Assembly (NCBI RefSeq): GCF_000740785.1
Contig: NZ_JFZB01000020.1
Location: 20,120 to 84,119, forward strand
Direction of reading: 5' to 3'
Length of the DNA: 64,000 nt
DNA from: Paenirhodobacter enshiensis
GTDB lineage: Bacteria; Pseudomonadota; Alphaproteobacteria; Rhodobacterales; Rhodobacteraceae
Under the pieces are notes generated by a model. The model saw only the letters and a list, made by a program, of their open reading frames with translations. It was not told the DNA's origin and did no database searches. Shown here in pieces: positions 29,382-39,008 of this stretch. The position numbers and the translations under genes were made by a program. Each line of letters opens with the position of its first letter. The first letter of the stretch is position 1.

Positions 29382-30406
29382 CCCGCCCGAACCCCGACAA
29401 GATCTATGTCCAGGACGTCACGCTGCGCGACGGGATGCACGCGATCCGGCATCGCTACAGCCTCGATCAGGCGCGCGAGATCGCCCGCGCCCTCGATGCC
29501 GCGCATGTCGACGCGATCGAGATCACCCATGGCGACGGGCTGGCAGGATCGACCTTCACCTATGGTTTCGGCGCCCATGACGATGCCGAATGGATCGCCG
29601 CGGTGGCCGAGGTCTGCACCCATGCGGTGCCCACCGTCCTGCTGATCCCCGGCATCGGCACCGTGCATGACCTGAAAGAGGCCCATGCCGCCGGAGCGCG
29701 CTCGGTCCGCGTCGCCACGCATTGCACCGAGGCCGATGTCTCGCGCCAGCATATCGAGGCGGCGCGCGCCCTTGGCATGGACACCGTGGGCTTTCTGATG
29801 ATGGCGCATATGGCCGGGCCGGAACAGCTTCTGGAGCAGGCGAAGCTGATGGAAAGCTATGGCGCCGAATGCGTCTATGTGACGGATTCGGCCGGCGCGC
29901 TGCTGCCCGCGCAATATGCCGAGCGCGTCGCCGTGCTGCGGGCGGGGCTGCGCCCCGAGACCGAGATCGGCGTTCACACCCATCACAACCTGACGCTCGG
30001 GGTGGCGAATGCGGTCGCGGGGATCGAGGCGGGGGCGGTGCGGGTCGATGCCTCGCTTGCCGGGATGGGCGCGGGGGCGGGGAATGCGCCGCTCGAAGCG
30101 CTGATCGCGGTGCTCGACCGGATGGGGATCGCGACCGGCTGCGATCTGTATGGGCTGATGGATGCCGCCGACGATCTGGTGCGGCCGCTGCAGGACCGCC
30201 CCGTGCGGGTCGACCGCGAGAGCATGTCGCTCGGCTATGCCGGGGTCTATTCGAGCTTCCTGCGCCATGCCGAGACGGCCTCGAAACTTTACGACATCGA
30301 CGCGCGCGAGATCCTGATCGAGCTTGGCCGGCGCAGGATGGTCGGCGGGCAGGAGGATATGATCGTCGATGTCGCGCTGGATCTGGTGGGCGCGAAGGCG
30401 GGCTGA
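29378..30406 (+). CDS. mhpE: 4-hydroxy-2-oxovalerate aldolase
   Basis: 342 residues. The catalytic patch VTLRDGMHA supplies Arg17, the metal ligand Asp18 and base His21; GVHTHHNL supplies metal ligands His200 and His202; the C-terminal dimer/channel domain follows ([22 protein letters not shown]). The product splits hydroxy-oxovalerate to pyruvate and acetaldehyde. It is the last gene of the mhpA-D-Liv-F-E unit and is followed by the palindromic repeat copy B. Confidence 0.95.
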   Translation: MTRPNPDKIYVQDVTLRDGMHAIRHRYSLDQAREIARALDAAHVDAIEITHGDGLAGSTFTYGFGAHDDAEWIAAVAEVCTHAVPTVLLIPGIGTVHDLKEAHAAGARSVRVATHCTEADVSRQHIEAARALGMDTVGFLMMAHMAGPEQLLEQAKLMESYGAECVYVTDSAGALLPAQYAERVAVLRAGLRPETEIGVHTHHNLTLGVANAVAGIEAGAVRVDASLAGMGAGAGNAPLEALIAVLDRMGIATGCDLYGLMDAADDLVRPLQDRPVRVDRESMSLGYAGVYSSFLRHAETASKLYDIDAREILIELGRRRMVGGQEDMIVDVALDLVGAKAG

Positions 30407-30437
30407 CGGGGGTTCCGCTTCGCATATGGGGGAAAGG

Positions 30438-30506
30438 GAGGGGGCTCTGCCCCCTCGGGCCTCGCGGCCCTCACCCCCGGGATATTTAAGGCGAATCGAA
30501 AGGAAA
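30438..30506. repeat. Palindromic intergenic repeat, copy B
   Basis: The 69-base partner of the element at 7162-7228: GGGGGCTCTGCCCCC hairpin, GGGCCTCGCGGCCC, CACCCCCGGGATATTT, GGCGAATCGAAAGGAAA. It sits between the 3' ends of convergent mhpE and the acyl-CoA ligase gene, where its hairpins could stop transcription from both sides. The remaining bases to 30617 show no gene. Confidence 0.75.
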
Positions 30507-30617
30507 GGCGCCGGGGGCATCGTCGAGGATGCCTCCGGCGGTTCGGTTTTCGGGGGAGGGGAAAGGCGCGCCGGTCTCGCGGCGCGCGGGAAGCGGAGGG
30601 CGCCGGGGCGCGTGGGG

Positions 30618-32258
30618 TCAGCCGAAGATCCCCTCGCCCTCCTTCTCGGCGAAGCGCTCGCGCACCATGTCGCGGATCTTCATCTTCAGCAACTTGCCCG
30701 TCGCGGTATGGGGCAGCGCGTCGACGATCACCACATCGTCCGGGATGCTCCATTTCGAGGTCTTGTCGGCGTAGAAGGCCTGCATCTCGCCGCGGGTGAG
30801 CGTGGCGCCGGGGCGCAGCTGCACGACGAGGACGGGGCGCTCGCTCCATTTCGGATCGGGGCGGGCGACGACGGCGGCTTCCTGAATCGCGGGATGGGCC
30901 TGGGCGATGTTCTCGAGTTCGATCGAGCTGATCCATTCGCCGCCCGATTTCACCACATCCTTGGTGCGGTCGACGATCTGGACATAGCCGTCGGCGTCCA
31001 TCGTCACCACGTCGCCGGTGTCGAACCAGCCGCCCTGATGCGCCGCCCCGGGTTCGGCGTTGAAGTAGGACGCGGCCACCCAGGGGCCGCGCACCAGCAT
31101 CGCGCCGCAGCTGGTGCCGTCGCGCGGAACCTCCTGGCCGTCCGGGCCCTCGATGCGGAATTCCATGCCGAAGACCGGGCGGCCCTGCTTCGCCTGAAGG
31201 GCGAGGCGCTCGGGCTCGGGCAGGGCGTCGTGGCGCGGCTTGAGGGTGCAGGTCAGCCCGATCGGGCTTGTCTCGGTCATGCCCCAGGCCTGGCGCACCG
31301 TCACCCCCTTGTCGCCGAAGCGCGTGATCAGCGCCGGCGCCGGGGCGGATCCGCCGATCACCGCCTGACGCAGCGTGGTGAAATGCGCCCCATGCGCGTC
31401 GATCCAGTCGAGCAGCCCCATCCACACCGTGGGCACGCCCGCGGTGACGGTGACGCCCTCGGTTTCGAACAGCTCGTGCAGGCTGGCACCGTCGAGCTTC
31501 GCCCCCGGCAGCACCAGTTTCGCACCGGTGATCAGCGCCGAATAGGGGATGCCCCAGGCGTTGACGTGGAACATCGGCACCACCGGGCAGATCGTATCGC
31601 GCGCCGAGATCCCCAGCACGTCCGGCATCGCCGAGGACATCGCGTGCAGCACGCTGGAGCGGTGGCTGTAAAGCACCCCCTTCGGCGCCCCCGAGGTGCC
31701 CGAGGTATAGCACAGCCCCGAGGCGGTGTTCTCGTCGATCTCGGGCCAGTCGAAGGATGCCGGCGCGGCGCCGATCAGCTCTTCGTAACAGATCAGATCG
31801 AGCTTGTCCGAGGCCGGCATATGCGCCCGGTCGGTCAGGATCACCACCGCCTTCAGGCCGCGCAGCGTCTCGGCCAGGCTTTCGAGGATCGGCACGAAGG
31901 TCAGATCGGCGAACAGCACCTTGTCGCCGGCATCGCGGATGATGAACTCGATCTGGTCTTGGAACAGGCGCGGGTTGATGGTGTGGCACACCATCCCCGC
32001 CCCCGAGACGCCGTAATAGAGTTCGACATGGCGATAGCCGTTCCACGCCAGCGTGCCCACCCGGTCGCCCGGGGCAAGCCCCAGCCCGGCGAGCGCATTC
32101 GCCACCTGCTTCGCGCGCCCGGCCATCTCGGCATAGGTGTAGCGGTGCACCGGGCCCTCGACGCTGCGCGAGACGATCTCGGCATCGCCGTGAAAGGCCT
32201 CGGCGTGCCGCAGGATCGCCGAAATCAGCAACGGCGTGGTCATCATCTGTCCAAGCAT
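30618..32258 (-). CDS. Medium/long-chain acyl-CoA synthetase (AMP-forming)
   Basis: 546 residues of the ANL superfamily. Core motifs in order: [18 protein letters not shown] (~184-201), [41 protein letters not shown] and the catalytic lysine motif [14 protein letters not shown] near the C-terminus. It resembles the AlkK/FadD group that activates medium to long-chain fatty acids. The start at 32258 is chosen for GGAGGA six bases upstream, rejecting an ATG seven codons earlier. It follows the FadN-type gene by 24 bases. Confidence 0.9.
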   Translation of the reverse strand: MLGQMMTTPLLISAILRHAEAFHGDAEIVSRSVEGPVHRYTYAEMAGRAKQVANALAGLGLAPGDRVGTLAWNGYRHVELYYGVSGAGMVCHTINPRLFQDQIEFIIRDAGDKVLFADLTFVPILESLAETLRGLKAVVILTDRAHMPASDKLDLICYEELIGAAPASFDWPEIDENTASGLCYTSGTSGAPKGVLYSHRSSVLHAMSSAMPDVLGISARDTICPVVPMFHVNAWGIPYSALITGAKLVLPGAKLDGASLHELFETEGVTVTAGVPTVWMGLLDWIDAHGAHFTTLRQAVIGGSAPAPALITRFGDKGVTVRQAWGMTETSPIGLTCTLKPRHDALPEPERLALQAKQGRPVFGMEFRIEGPDGQEVPRDGTSCGAMLVRGPWVAASYFNAEPGAAHQGGWFDTGDVVTMDADGYVQIVDRTKDVVKSGGEWISSIELENIAQAHPAIQEAAVVARPDPKWSERPVLVVQLRPGATLTRGEMQAFYADKTSKWSIPDDVVIVDALPHTATGKLLKMKIRDMVRERFAEKEGEGIFG

Positions 32259-32282
32259 GGGGTCTCCTCCCTTATGCAATTC

Positions 32283-34484
32283 TCAGTTGCGCAGCGGCTT
32301 GCCGGTGGCGAGCATGTGCTGCATCCGCTCGCGCGTGGCGGGCATCGCGATCAGCCCGACGAAGGCCTCGCGTTCGCGCGCCCGCAGCTCCTCCTCCGAG
32401 CCGCCGGGTGCGAGAATGTCGATCAGTGCCGCGCCGATGCGGCGGTCGTGGGGGGCAAGCTCCAGCCCGTCGAGCACGGTTTGCAGCGCGCCCCGCTCTG
32501 TCGCGGGCAGGGGCGCGGATGCGGCCGGCGGGCGGTAGCCCGGCACGAGGGCCAGCGCGCGGGCGCGCGCATCGGCAAGCAGCCGGTCGCGGTTCATGGT
32601 GATGGCGTCGGTCGGGCGCAACAGCACCGGACGCGCCCCGAAGGCGCTGCCCGAGGCCTGCGCCCCGATCAGCAGGCGCAGCGCCTGCGCGGCGTCGCCG
32701 GTGCGGTGCAACACCGTCGTGCTGCCGCCCCAGGCCGGAACCAGCCCGACCTTCGCCTCGACAAGGCCCATCGACAGCTCGGCATGGGCCTGAACGGCAT
32801 CCGAATGCAGGCAGATCTCGCAGCCGCCGCCAAGGGCGGGGCCGGCCGCCGCCGCGACCACCGGCACGGGCGCCTGACGCAGCCGCATCAGCACGTTCTG
32901 ACCGCGCGCGATGAAATCCCGGACCTGCGCCGGATCGTCGGCCATCGCCAGCACCGCGCGCAGATCCGCGCCGACGCTGAACGCCGCCGCATCCGAGCCG
33001 ATCACCAGCGCCGCGAAATCGCCCCCCACCCGGTCGAGCGCGGCCCCGATCGCATCGAGAACCGTTTCGCCGATGGCATTCGCCTTGCTGCGGATCTCGA
33101 ACCCCGCGACGCCCTCGCCCAGATCCCACAGCGCCCCCGCCTCCCAGCGGGCGACGGGCGGACGGGCGAGCGACAGCGCGGCAAGCGTGATCTCGCCCTC
33201 GGGGAGGGCAAGCGCGCGGCGCTGCCCGTCGGGCAACAGAACGGTGCGGCGCCCGGCCTCGGTGCCGTAGAACCCGCCCGCCGTCGCGGCGAGGCGCAGA
33301 TAGGGCGGCACGGTGTCCAGATGCCCCGACAGACGCTCCGCCAGCCAGCCGGCGCCGAGGCGGTCGATCATCTCGAACGGCCCCTCGCGCCAGCCGTAGC
33401 CGGTGCGCATCGCGGCATCGACGGCATCGGGGGTATCGGCGATCTCGGGGACGAGCGCGGCGGCATAGCCGAGCGTGCGCACCATCACCGCGGCCGCATA
33501 GGCGCCAAGCGGCGTGTCGCTGTCCATCAACGCGCGCGGATCGCTTGCGGGCAGGGTGGCCGCCGGGCGCGCCGGGCGATAGGCGCCGGTCGTCAGATCC
33601 AGCGTCTCGCGGCTGCGCCGGTCGGCCGAGAGCCGGGTGAACCCCGCCCCCGCCTTGCGCCCGGTGCGGCCGGCCGCGATCATCTGCGCGATCAGCGCCG
33701 GTTCCGCCTCGCAGGCATTGATCGGGTCCGTCGCCGGCAGCGCCGCCTGCAACGAGCGCAGCACCATCGGCATCAGGTCGATCCCGACCAGATCGAGCAG
33801 CCCGAAGATGCCCGTGGGCGGAATGCCGAACGGACGGCCGAGGACGGCATCGGCATCCTCGGGCGCCAGACCGCGCGCGATGGCCTCGTTCTGCGCCAGC
33901 ACCATCCAGTAATTGCCGATCCGGTTGGCGATGAAGCCCGGCGTGTCGTTGCAGCGCACCACCTGCTTGCCAAGCGACACCGCGCCGAACTGCGCCAGCG
34001 TCGCCACCGCATCGGCGCGCGTCACCGGGCCGGAGACCAGCTCCAGAAGCCGCATCCGCCGCGGCGGGTTGAAGAAATGCGTGATGAGAAAATCGCGCGC
34101 GAAGGTCTCGGGCAGGCCCGCCACCAGCGCCGCGAGTGGGATCGTCGAGGTGTTCGATGACACGATGGAGCCCGGCCGGCGCCGCGCCTCGATCGCACGA
34201 TAGAGGCCCTGCTTGATGTCCAGCCGCTCCGCCACTGCCTCGACGATCCAGTCGGCATCCGCGATCAGGCCGATGTCGTCATCGGTCGCGCCGGGCCGCA
34301 CGCGGGCGGCGAAATCGGCCTGCATGAAGCCGCCGGCGGCGAGCTGGCGGGCGATGCCGGCGCGGGCGCGCTCGGCGTCTATGTCGAGAAGCACCACCTC
34401 GGTGCCGGCATTGGCGAGATGCGCGGCGATGCCCGCACCCATGACGCCGGCGCCGATCACGACGGCCTTGCGAATGTCTGTCAT
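32283..34484 (-). CDS. Bifunctional 3-hydroxyacyl-CoA dehydrogenase / enoyl-CoA hydratase, FadN-type domain order
   Basis: 733 residues. The N-terminal NAD-binding site is VVIGAGVMGAGIAAHLANAG (~8-27), followed by FFNPPRRMRLLELV, the HCDH segment CNDTPGFIANRIGNYW and a second dehydrogenase C-domain. From about residue 470 an enoyl-CoA hydratase fold follows, with VGADLRAVL and GPALGGGCEICLHSDAVQAHAELSMG holding the oxyanion and acid residues. Dehydrogenase before hydratase is the Bacillus FadN order, opposite to E. coli FadB. With the ligase gene it provides two or three beta-oxidation steps. No thiolase or acyl-CoA dehydrogenase lies in the window. Confidence 0.88.
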   Translation of the reverse strand: MTDIRKAVVIGAGVMGAGIAAHLANAGTEVVLLDIDAERARAGIARQLAAGGFMQADFAARVRPGATDDDIGLIADADWIVEAVAERLDIKQGLYRAIEARRRPGSIVSSNTSTIPLAALVAGLPETFARDFLITHFFNPPRRMRLLELVSGPVTRADAVATLAQFGAVSLGKQVVRCNDTPGFIANRIGNYWMVLAQNEAIARGLAPEDADAVLGRPFGIPPTGIFGLLDLVGIDLMPMVLRSLQAALPATDPINACEAEPALIAQMIAAGRTGRKAGAGFTRLSADRRSRETLDLTTGAYRPARPAATLPASDPRALMDSDTPLGAYAAAVMVRTLGYAAALVPEIADTPDAVDAAMRTGYGWREGPFEMIDRLGAGWLAERLSGHLDTVPPYLRLAATAGGFYGTEAGRRTVLLPDGQRRALALPEGEITLAALSLARPPVARWEAGALWDLGEGVAGFEIRSKANAIGETVLDAIGAALDRVGGDFAALVIGSDAAAFSVGADLRAVLAMADDPAQVRDFIARGQNVLMRLRQAPVPVVAAAAGPALGGGCEICLHSDAVQAHAELSMGLVEAKVGLVPAWGGSTTVLHRTGDAAQALRLLIGAQASGSAFGARPVLLRPTDAITMNRDRLLADARARALALVPGYRPPAASAPLPATERGALQTVLDGLELAPHDRRIGAALIDILAPGGSEEELRAREREAFVGLIAMPATRERMQHMLATGKPLRN

Positions 34485-34541
34485 CTGTCCTCCCCGGGCG
34501 GTGCCGTCTCCTCACGGCGCTCCGCGACTCGGAGCCTACCA

Positions 34542-34551
34542 AACGCTCGTT
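34542..34551. promoter_or_regulatory. Candidate operator in the fatty-acid divergent promoter region
   Basis: AACGCTCGTT is an AACG-N2-CGTT inverted repeat in the 151-base spacer between the FadN-type gene and the divergent TetR gene. It is in an unusually AT-rich patch likely to hold the promoters. Assignment to the TetR protein is inference from position only. Confidence 0.35.
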
Positions 34552-34635
34552 ACATTTTACAAACACTATTTCCGCGCCGGGTTCCGCTTTCGGCCGCGAC
34601 AGGCTACACAGGGGCCCGAACCCGGAGAGACGCCG

Positions 34636-35298
34636 ATGACCAAGCCCCCCCGCCCTTCCCCGGGGCCTTCCCCGGAATCCCATGCGATTTCCGCTGATTA
34701 CCGGCTGGACCTCGGCGATGAGGAGATCACCGAACGGCACCGCGAAGTGCTGGAGGCCGCCGCCGCCCTGTTTGCCGAAAAGGGTTATGCCGCGACATCG
34801 GTGCGCGACATCGGCGAGAAGGTCGGGCTGCTCGGGGGCTCGCTTTACTACTACATCCGCTCGAAGGAAGAGCTGTTCGTGCGCATCCACGAGATCGCGC
34901 TGCGGATGGGTGCGCGCCGTCTGACCGCGGCCATTGCCGGGGCAAGCGACCCGTGGGAGCGGCTGACCCTCGCCTGTGTCACGATGCTGGAAATCCAGCT
35001 CGATCCGCAGTCGCTGACCATGCCGATGATGAACGAGATGCGCGTCCTGCCCGCCGAGGTCCGCGCCCGGCTGGTGCCGCAGCGCGACGCGATCGAGGCG
35101 ATCTATGCCCGGCTGATCGCCGATCTTCCGCTGGCCGACGACATCGACCGCGACGTTTATCGGCTGCTGCTGCTGACGCTTCTGAACAATGTCTCGGGCT
35201 GGTATCGCGCCGGGCGGCTGAGCCCCGAGGACATCGGCCGCCAGATCGCGCGGCTGTTTCGCCATGAGCGCCCGGCAGACGGCCCGCCGGGCGCCTGA
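34636..35298 (+). CDS. TetR-family regulator of the adjacent fatty-acid genes
   Basis: 220 residues. The helix-turn-helix lies at about 40-85: REVLEAAAALFAEKGYAATSVRDIGEKVGLLGGSLYYYIRSKEELF, with the strong TetR signature. The C-terminal ligand domain is alpha-helical. It is transcribed away from the FadN/ligase pair, the common position for a FadR/PsrA/LiuR-like repressor that senses acyl-CoA. The N-terminal 25 residues are proline and serine rich and outside the fold. GGAGAGACGCCG precedes the ATG. Confidence 0.85.
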   Translation: MTKPPRPSPGPSPESHAISADYRLDLGDEEITERHREVLEAAAALFAEKGYAATSVRDIGEKVGLLGGSLYYYIRSKEELFVRIHEIALRMGARRLTAAIAGASDPWERLTLACVTMLEIQLDPQSLTMPMMNEMRVLPAEVRARLVPQRDAIEAIYARLIADLPLADDIDRDVYRLLLLTLLNNVSGWYRAGRLSPEDIGRQIARLFRHERPADGPPGA

Positions 35299-35303
35299 AC
35301 GGC

Positions 35304-36212
35304 TCAGTCGAGAAGCGCCGCCGCGATCTCGGCGCCGATCTGCGGGAACAGGTCCGGCCGGTCCTCGCAGATCGTCTTGCCCTGCGTCATCAGGCACAGC
35401 GTCACCGGCGCCTGCCCCGGCATCGCGACGCGGATCAGGTCGTGCTTGTAGTAGGACGCGCGCGGATCGCCGGTCCAGGAATTGCGGCCGGCCTTGCTCC
35501 AGATCGTGGCCTCGGGGGGCATTCCGCCGCCGAGGTAATCGGCCACCTGGAAATGCGGCAGCGCGGCGTTTTCCGACGCCCGGTCGCGCAGCAGATGCGC
35601 CTGAGCGCGGGCGCGCGCGCCGTCGGAAAGCGGCACCGCGCCGGTGAACAGCTCGGAAAACAGCCGCGCGGCGGCCAAGGGCGTCAGCGCGTTCAGGTAA
35701 TGCCCGTCGCGGCCGGCATATTGCGCCTCGCGGCCGTAACGGGTGTCGTCCATCAGCTTTTGCGTGATGTTGCAGCCCGCGAATTCGCCCCAGCCGAGCG
35801 CCAGGAAGAAGCGGTTCAGCCCCTCGCGCCGGTCGCGCCACTCAGCGAATTCCGCCGGATCGAGCAGCGTGTCGCCGGTGGTGCCGGTGATCAGGTCGAT
35901 GATGTAATTCGTCGCGGTGTTCGACGACCAGGTGATCATGTCGTGCATCGCGCGGATCAGATCGTCATGCTCGGCGATGGCGCCGGCCTCGATGCGGTTG
36001 AGCACATGGACGAGGTGGAACGCCTTGACCAGACTGCACGGGTAACAGCGCCAGTCGCCGCGATGCGCGAACCCCGCGGGGCTCGCCCCTTCGCGCAGCG
36101 CCACCAGACCGAAGGCGGCCGGGTCGAGCCCCTCGGGGCTGAACCGTCCGATCAGGCGCTGAACCAGGGCCTCGCAACGCTGGGTCCAGTCGGGGGAGTC
36201 AGGGAAGAACAT
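35304..36212 (-). CDS. Serine hydrolase of the class A beta-lactamase / penicillin-binding fold
   Basis: 302 residues. The three active-site elements are in order and spacing: SLVK (Ser60-Lys63), SSN in place of SDN (96-98) and KAG in place of KTG (240-242). No signal peptide is visible (MFFPDSPDWTQRCEALVQRL), so the product seems cytoplasmic, unlike true beta-lactamases. It is 43 bases after the ATPase of a peptide-type ABC transporter and likely cotranscribed with it. A cytoplasmic peptidase or amidase acting on the imported compound is the best guess; beta-lactam hydrolysis cannot be excluded. Confidence 0.75.
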   Translation of the reverse strand: MFFPDSPDWTQRCEALVQRLIGRFSPEGLDPAAFGLVALREGASPAGFAHRGDWRCYPCSLVKAFHLVHVLNRIEAGAIAEHDDLIRAMHDMITWSSNTATNYIIDLITGTTGDTLLDPAEFAEWRDRREGLNRFFLALGWGEFAGCNITQKLMDDTRYGREAQYAGRDGHYLNALTPLAAARLFSELFTGAVPLSDGARARAQAHLLRDRASENAALPHFQVADYLGGGMPPEATIWSKAGRNSWTGDPRASYYKHDLIRVAMPGQAPVTLCLMTQGKTICEDRPDLFPQIGAEIAAALLD

Positions 36213-36255
36213 GATATCGCTTTCGTTTTCGGAAATTCTCGGGCGGTTTCGGGGT

Positions 36256-37206
36256 TCAGGCCTTGCAGCAGCGCACCAGCCCCGCGGGCGGCACCGGATG
36301 GAGCGCCTGCACCGCCGCGCAGGCGGTATCGGCAAGCGGACAGCGCGGCGCGAAGCGGCAGCCGGGGATGACGGCGAAGGGATCGGGCACTTCGCCGCGG
36401 ATCGGGGCGCCACCCGCGGCCGGGGCGCGCAGATCGGGCACCGCCGCGATCAGGGCGCGGGTGTAGGGATGGGCGGGGGCCGCGAACAGCCGGGCGCTGT
36501 CGTTCAGCTCGACGATCTCGCCCAGATACATCACCGCCACCCGGTCGCACAGGTAACGCACCACGTTCATGTCATGGCTGATGAACACGATGGTCAGGCC
36601 GCGCTCGCGGTTCAGCCGGCGCAACAGGTTGATGATCTGCGCCTGAACCGAGGCATCGAGCGCCGAGACCGGCTCGTCCGCCACCAGAACCTCGGGCTCG
36701 GGGCACAGCGCGCGGGCGATCGAGACGCGCTGACGCTGCCCGCCCGAGAGCGCGTGCGGGAAGCGCGCCGCGATTTCGGCGGGCAGGCTGACGGCCTGAA
36801 GCACCGAGGCGACGGCGGCCTTGCGCTCCGCCGCGCTCAGCCCCGGGCGGTAATGGCCGACGACCTCCAGAAGCTGCGCGCCGATGGTCATGCGCGGGTC
36901 GAGCGAGGAATAGGGGTCCTGAAACACCATCTGGATGCGGCCGCGCGGGTCGGGGCCGGCAAGCGGCGCGCCCTCGAAACGGACCTCGCCCGCGTTCGCC
37001 GGTTGCAGCCCGACGCCGATCCGGGCGAGCGTGCTTTTCCCGCAGCCGGATTCGCCGACGATACCGAGGATCTCGCCCTTTTCGACGGCCAGATCGACGC
37101 CGCGCACGGCATGAAGGGCGGCGGCCGGACGACGCGCCAGCCGGTCGGCGAGGCTGCGCCGCAGCGGAAAGCGGCGCGCGACGCCCGAGAATTCAAGCAA
37201 GGACAT
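36256..37206 (-). CDS. Peptide-type ABC transporter ATP-binding protein (DppF/OppF family)
   Basis: 316 residues. Walker A GESGCGKST, QMVFQDPYSSLDPRM Q-loop, LSGGQRQRVSIARAL signature, LVADEPVSALDASVQAQI Walker B, and the C-terminal Opp/Dpp domain with HPYTRALIAAVP and a cysteine set (CRFAPRCPLADTAC and later cysteines) that in related ATPases can hold an Fe-S cluster. The start at 37206 follows GGAGG at seven bases. It overlaps the DppD-type gene by 14 bases. Confidence 0.92.
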   Translation of the reverse strand: MSLLEFSGVARRFPLRRSLADRLARRPAAALHAVRGVDLAVEKGEILGIVGESGCGKSTLARIGVGLQPANAGEVRFEGAPLAGPDPRGRIQMVFQDPYSSLDPRMTIGAQLLEVVGHYRPGLSAAERKAAVASVLQAVSLPAEIAARFPHALSGGQRQRVSIARALCPEPEVLVADEPVSALDASVQAQIINLLRRLNRERGLTIVFISHDMNVVRYLCDRVAVMYLGEIVELNDSARLFAAPAHPYTRALIAAVPDLRAPAAGGAPIRGEVPDPFAVIPGCRFAPRCPLADTACAAVQALHPVPPAGLVRCCKA

Positions 37207-38179
37207 CGGGAACCTCCGACAGGATGCAGGCATCGAGATGGCCGGGCGTGCGGGCGCGCAACGCGGGCGGCGCGCCCAGGGCGCAGTCCGGCCGGGCGAG
37301 GCGGCAGCGCGGCGCGAACCGGCAGCCGGGCGGCGGCGCGATCAGGCCGGGCGGGCTGCCCTCGATCGGGGTGAGATCGGCGTCGCGCGCGGCCTGCCCC
37401 GGCAAGGCGGCGATCAGCGCGCGGGTGTAGGGGTGCGCCGGGCGGTCCAGCACCTCGCGCACCGGGCCGGTCTCGACGATGCGGCCGGCATACATCACCG
37501 CCACCCGGTCGCAGACCTGCGACACCACGCCGAGGTCATGGGTGATCAGGATGATCGCCGTCCCCGCGCTGTCGCGGCGCGCGCGCAACAGGCGCAGGAT
37601 CTGGTCCTGAACGGTGACGTCGAGGGCGGTCGTCGGCTCGTCGGCGATGATCAGCCGCGGGCTGAGCGCCAGCGCCATCGCGATCACCACCCGCTGACGC
37701 AGCCCGCCCGACAGCTCGTGCGGATAGGCGTCGAGGCGGCGCTCGGGCGAGGTCACCTGCACGTCGCGCAAGAGATCGAGCGCGGCGGCGCGGGCCTCGG
37801 CGCGGCCGATCTTGCGGTGACGCACGATCACCTCGGCGATCTGGCGGCCGATGCGCATCGTCGGATTCAGCGCGGTCAGCGGATCCTGGAAGATGAAGGC
37901 GACATCGCGCCCACGCACCCGCGCCATCGCGCGTTCGGGCATCGCGGCCAGGTCGCCCACGCCGTCGAGCAGGATCTGACCGCCCGCGACACGCGCCGGC
38001 GCGCCGCCGAACAGCCGCAGGATCGAGCGGCACGTGGCCGACTTGCCGCAGCCGGATTCGCCGACGATGCCGAAGATCTCGCCCGGGGCGACGTCGAAGC
38101 CGACGCCATCGACCGCGCGCACGATCCCGGCGGGGGTGGTGAATTCGGTGCGCAGGTCGCGGATGGACAGCAGGCTCAT
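37193..38179 (-). CDS. Peptide-type ABC transporter ATP-binding protein (DppD/OppD family)
   Basis: 328 residues. Walker A GESGCGKSA (an alanine replaces the usual Ser/Thr after the Lys-Ser pair), AFIFQDPLTALNPTM, signature LSGGLRQRVVIAMAL, IIADEPTTALDVTVQDQI and the C-terminal HPYTRALIAALPGQ plus CRFAPRCRLARPDC. The two ATPases form a heterodimer under the two permeases. It follows the DppC-type permease by three bases. Confidence 0.92.
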   Translation of the reverse strand: MSLLSIRDLRTEFTTPAGIVRAVDGVGFDVAPGEIFGIVGESGCGKSATCRSILRLFGGAPARVAGGQILLDGVGDLAAMPERAMARVRGRDVAFIFQDPLTALNPTMRIGRQIAEVIVRHRKIGRAEARAAALDLLRDVQVTSPERRLDAYPHELSGGLRQRVVIAMALALSPRLIIADEPTTALDVTVQDQILRLLRARRDSAGTAIILITHDLGVVSQVCDRVAVMYAGRIVETGPVREVLDRPAHPYTRALIAALPGQAARDADLTPIEGSPPGLIAPPPGCRFAPRCRLARPDCALGAPPALRARTPGHLDACILSEVPDVLA

Positions 38180-38182
38180 GGC

Positions 38183-39004
38183 TTATCCCTTCGGCTTGAG
38201 GGCGGTCGACAGCCCCTCGCCCATCAGCGAGAAGGCGATGCCGATCCACACGATGGCGAGGCCGGGAAACAGCGTCATCCACGGCGCTTCACGCATGTAA
38301 TCAATGCTTTCGACGATCAGGATGCCCCATTCGGGCGCCGGCGGCTGCACGCCGAGGCCGAAGAACGACAGCGCCGCCACCGCCTGCACCGTCAGCACCA
38401 CATCCGACATCGCATAGACCAGCGCCGGGGTGACGGCATTGGGCAGGATGTGGCGCAACAGCACCCGGAACGTGCCGAAGCGCAGGACCCGCGTCGCCTC
38501 GATATATTCGAGGCGGGCGATCAGGATGGTCTCGCCGCGCACGATGCGGGCATAGCCGATCCAGTTCACCACGAAGAAGGCGATGTAGAGGTTCGCCTCG
38601 CTCGGGCCCAGAACGCCGACGATGGCGAGGACCAGCACGTAGAACGGAAACGCCCAGACCACATCCGTCAGCCGCATCAGCGCCGCATCGACCCGGCCGC
38701 CGAAATAGCCCGCGACCAGACCGACGAGCGTGCCGAAGGCCATCGGGCCGAACACGCAGATCACCGCGATGCGCAGATCGAAGAGCGCGCCGGTCAGCAC
38801 GCGGGTCAGAATATCGCGGCCGAAATTGTCGGTGCCGAACCAGTGGCTGAGCGAGGGCGGCTGCATCGCCGCGCCGAAATCGAGCGCATATCCGTCCCAC
38901 GGAGACAGCACCGGCACCAGCGCCGCGCCCGCAAGCATCAGGGCGAGCATCGCCACGCCCACGGCACCCGCCCGGCTGCGCAACAGGTTTTTCAGGACAA
39001 GCAA
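38183..39004 (-). CDS. Peptide-type ABC transporter permease (DppC family)
   Basis: 273 residues. FGTDNFGRDILTRVLTGALFDLRI is the DppC signature after the first membrane helix; the EAA loop reads EYIEATRVLRFGTFRVLLRHILPN. Six membrane segments are expected. The gap to the next gene is three bases and to the DppB-type gene four bases, a compact operon. Confidence 0.92.
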   Translation of the reverse strand: MLVLKNLLRSRAGAVGVAMLALMLAGAALVPVLSPWDGYALDFGAAMQPPSLSHWFGTDNFGRDILTRVLTGALFDLRIAVICVFGPMAFGTLVGLVAGYFGGRVDAALMRLTDVVWAFPFYVLVLAIVGVLGPSEANLYIAFFVVNWIGYARIVRGETILIARLEYIEATRVLRFGTFRVLLRHILPNAVTPALVYAMSDVVLTVQAVAALSFFGLGVQPPAPEWGILIVESIDYMREAPWMTLFPGLAIVWIGIAFSLMGEGLSTALKPKG

Positions 39005-39008
39005 GGGC

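Noticed and set aside
30369..34160. A 1263-codon plus-strand frame antisense to the acyl-CoA ligase and FadN-type genes
   Set aside because: It is rich in Arg, His, Gly and Ala with no motif, and mirrors genes with complete catalytic motifs on the other strand. GC-rich third positions keep such frames open.
35304..36212. Calling the serine hydrolase an antibiotic resistance beta-lactamase
   Set aside because: There is no export signal, SDN and KTG are changed to SSN and KAG, and it is embedded in a nutrient importer operon.
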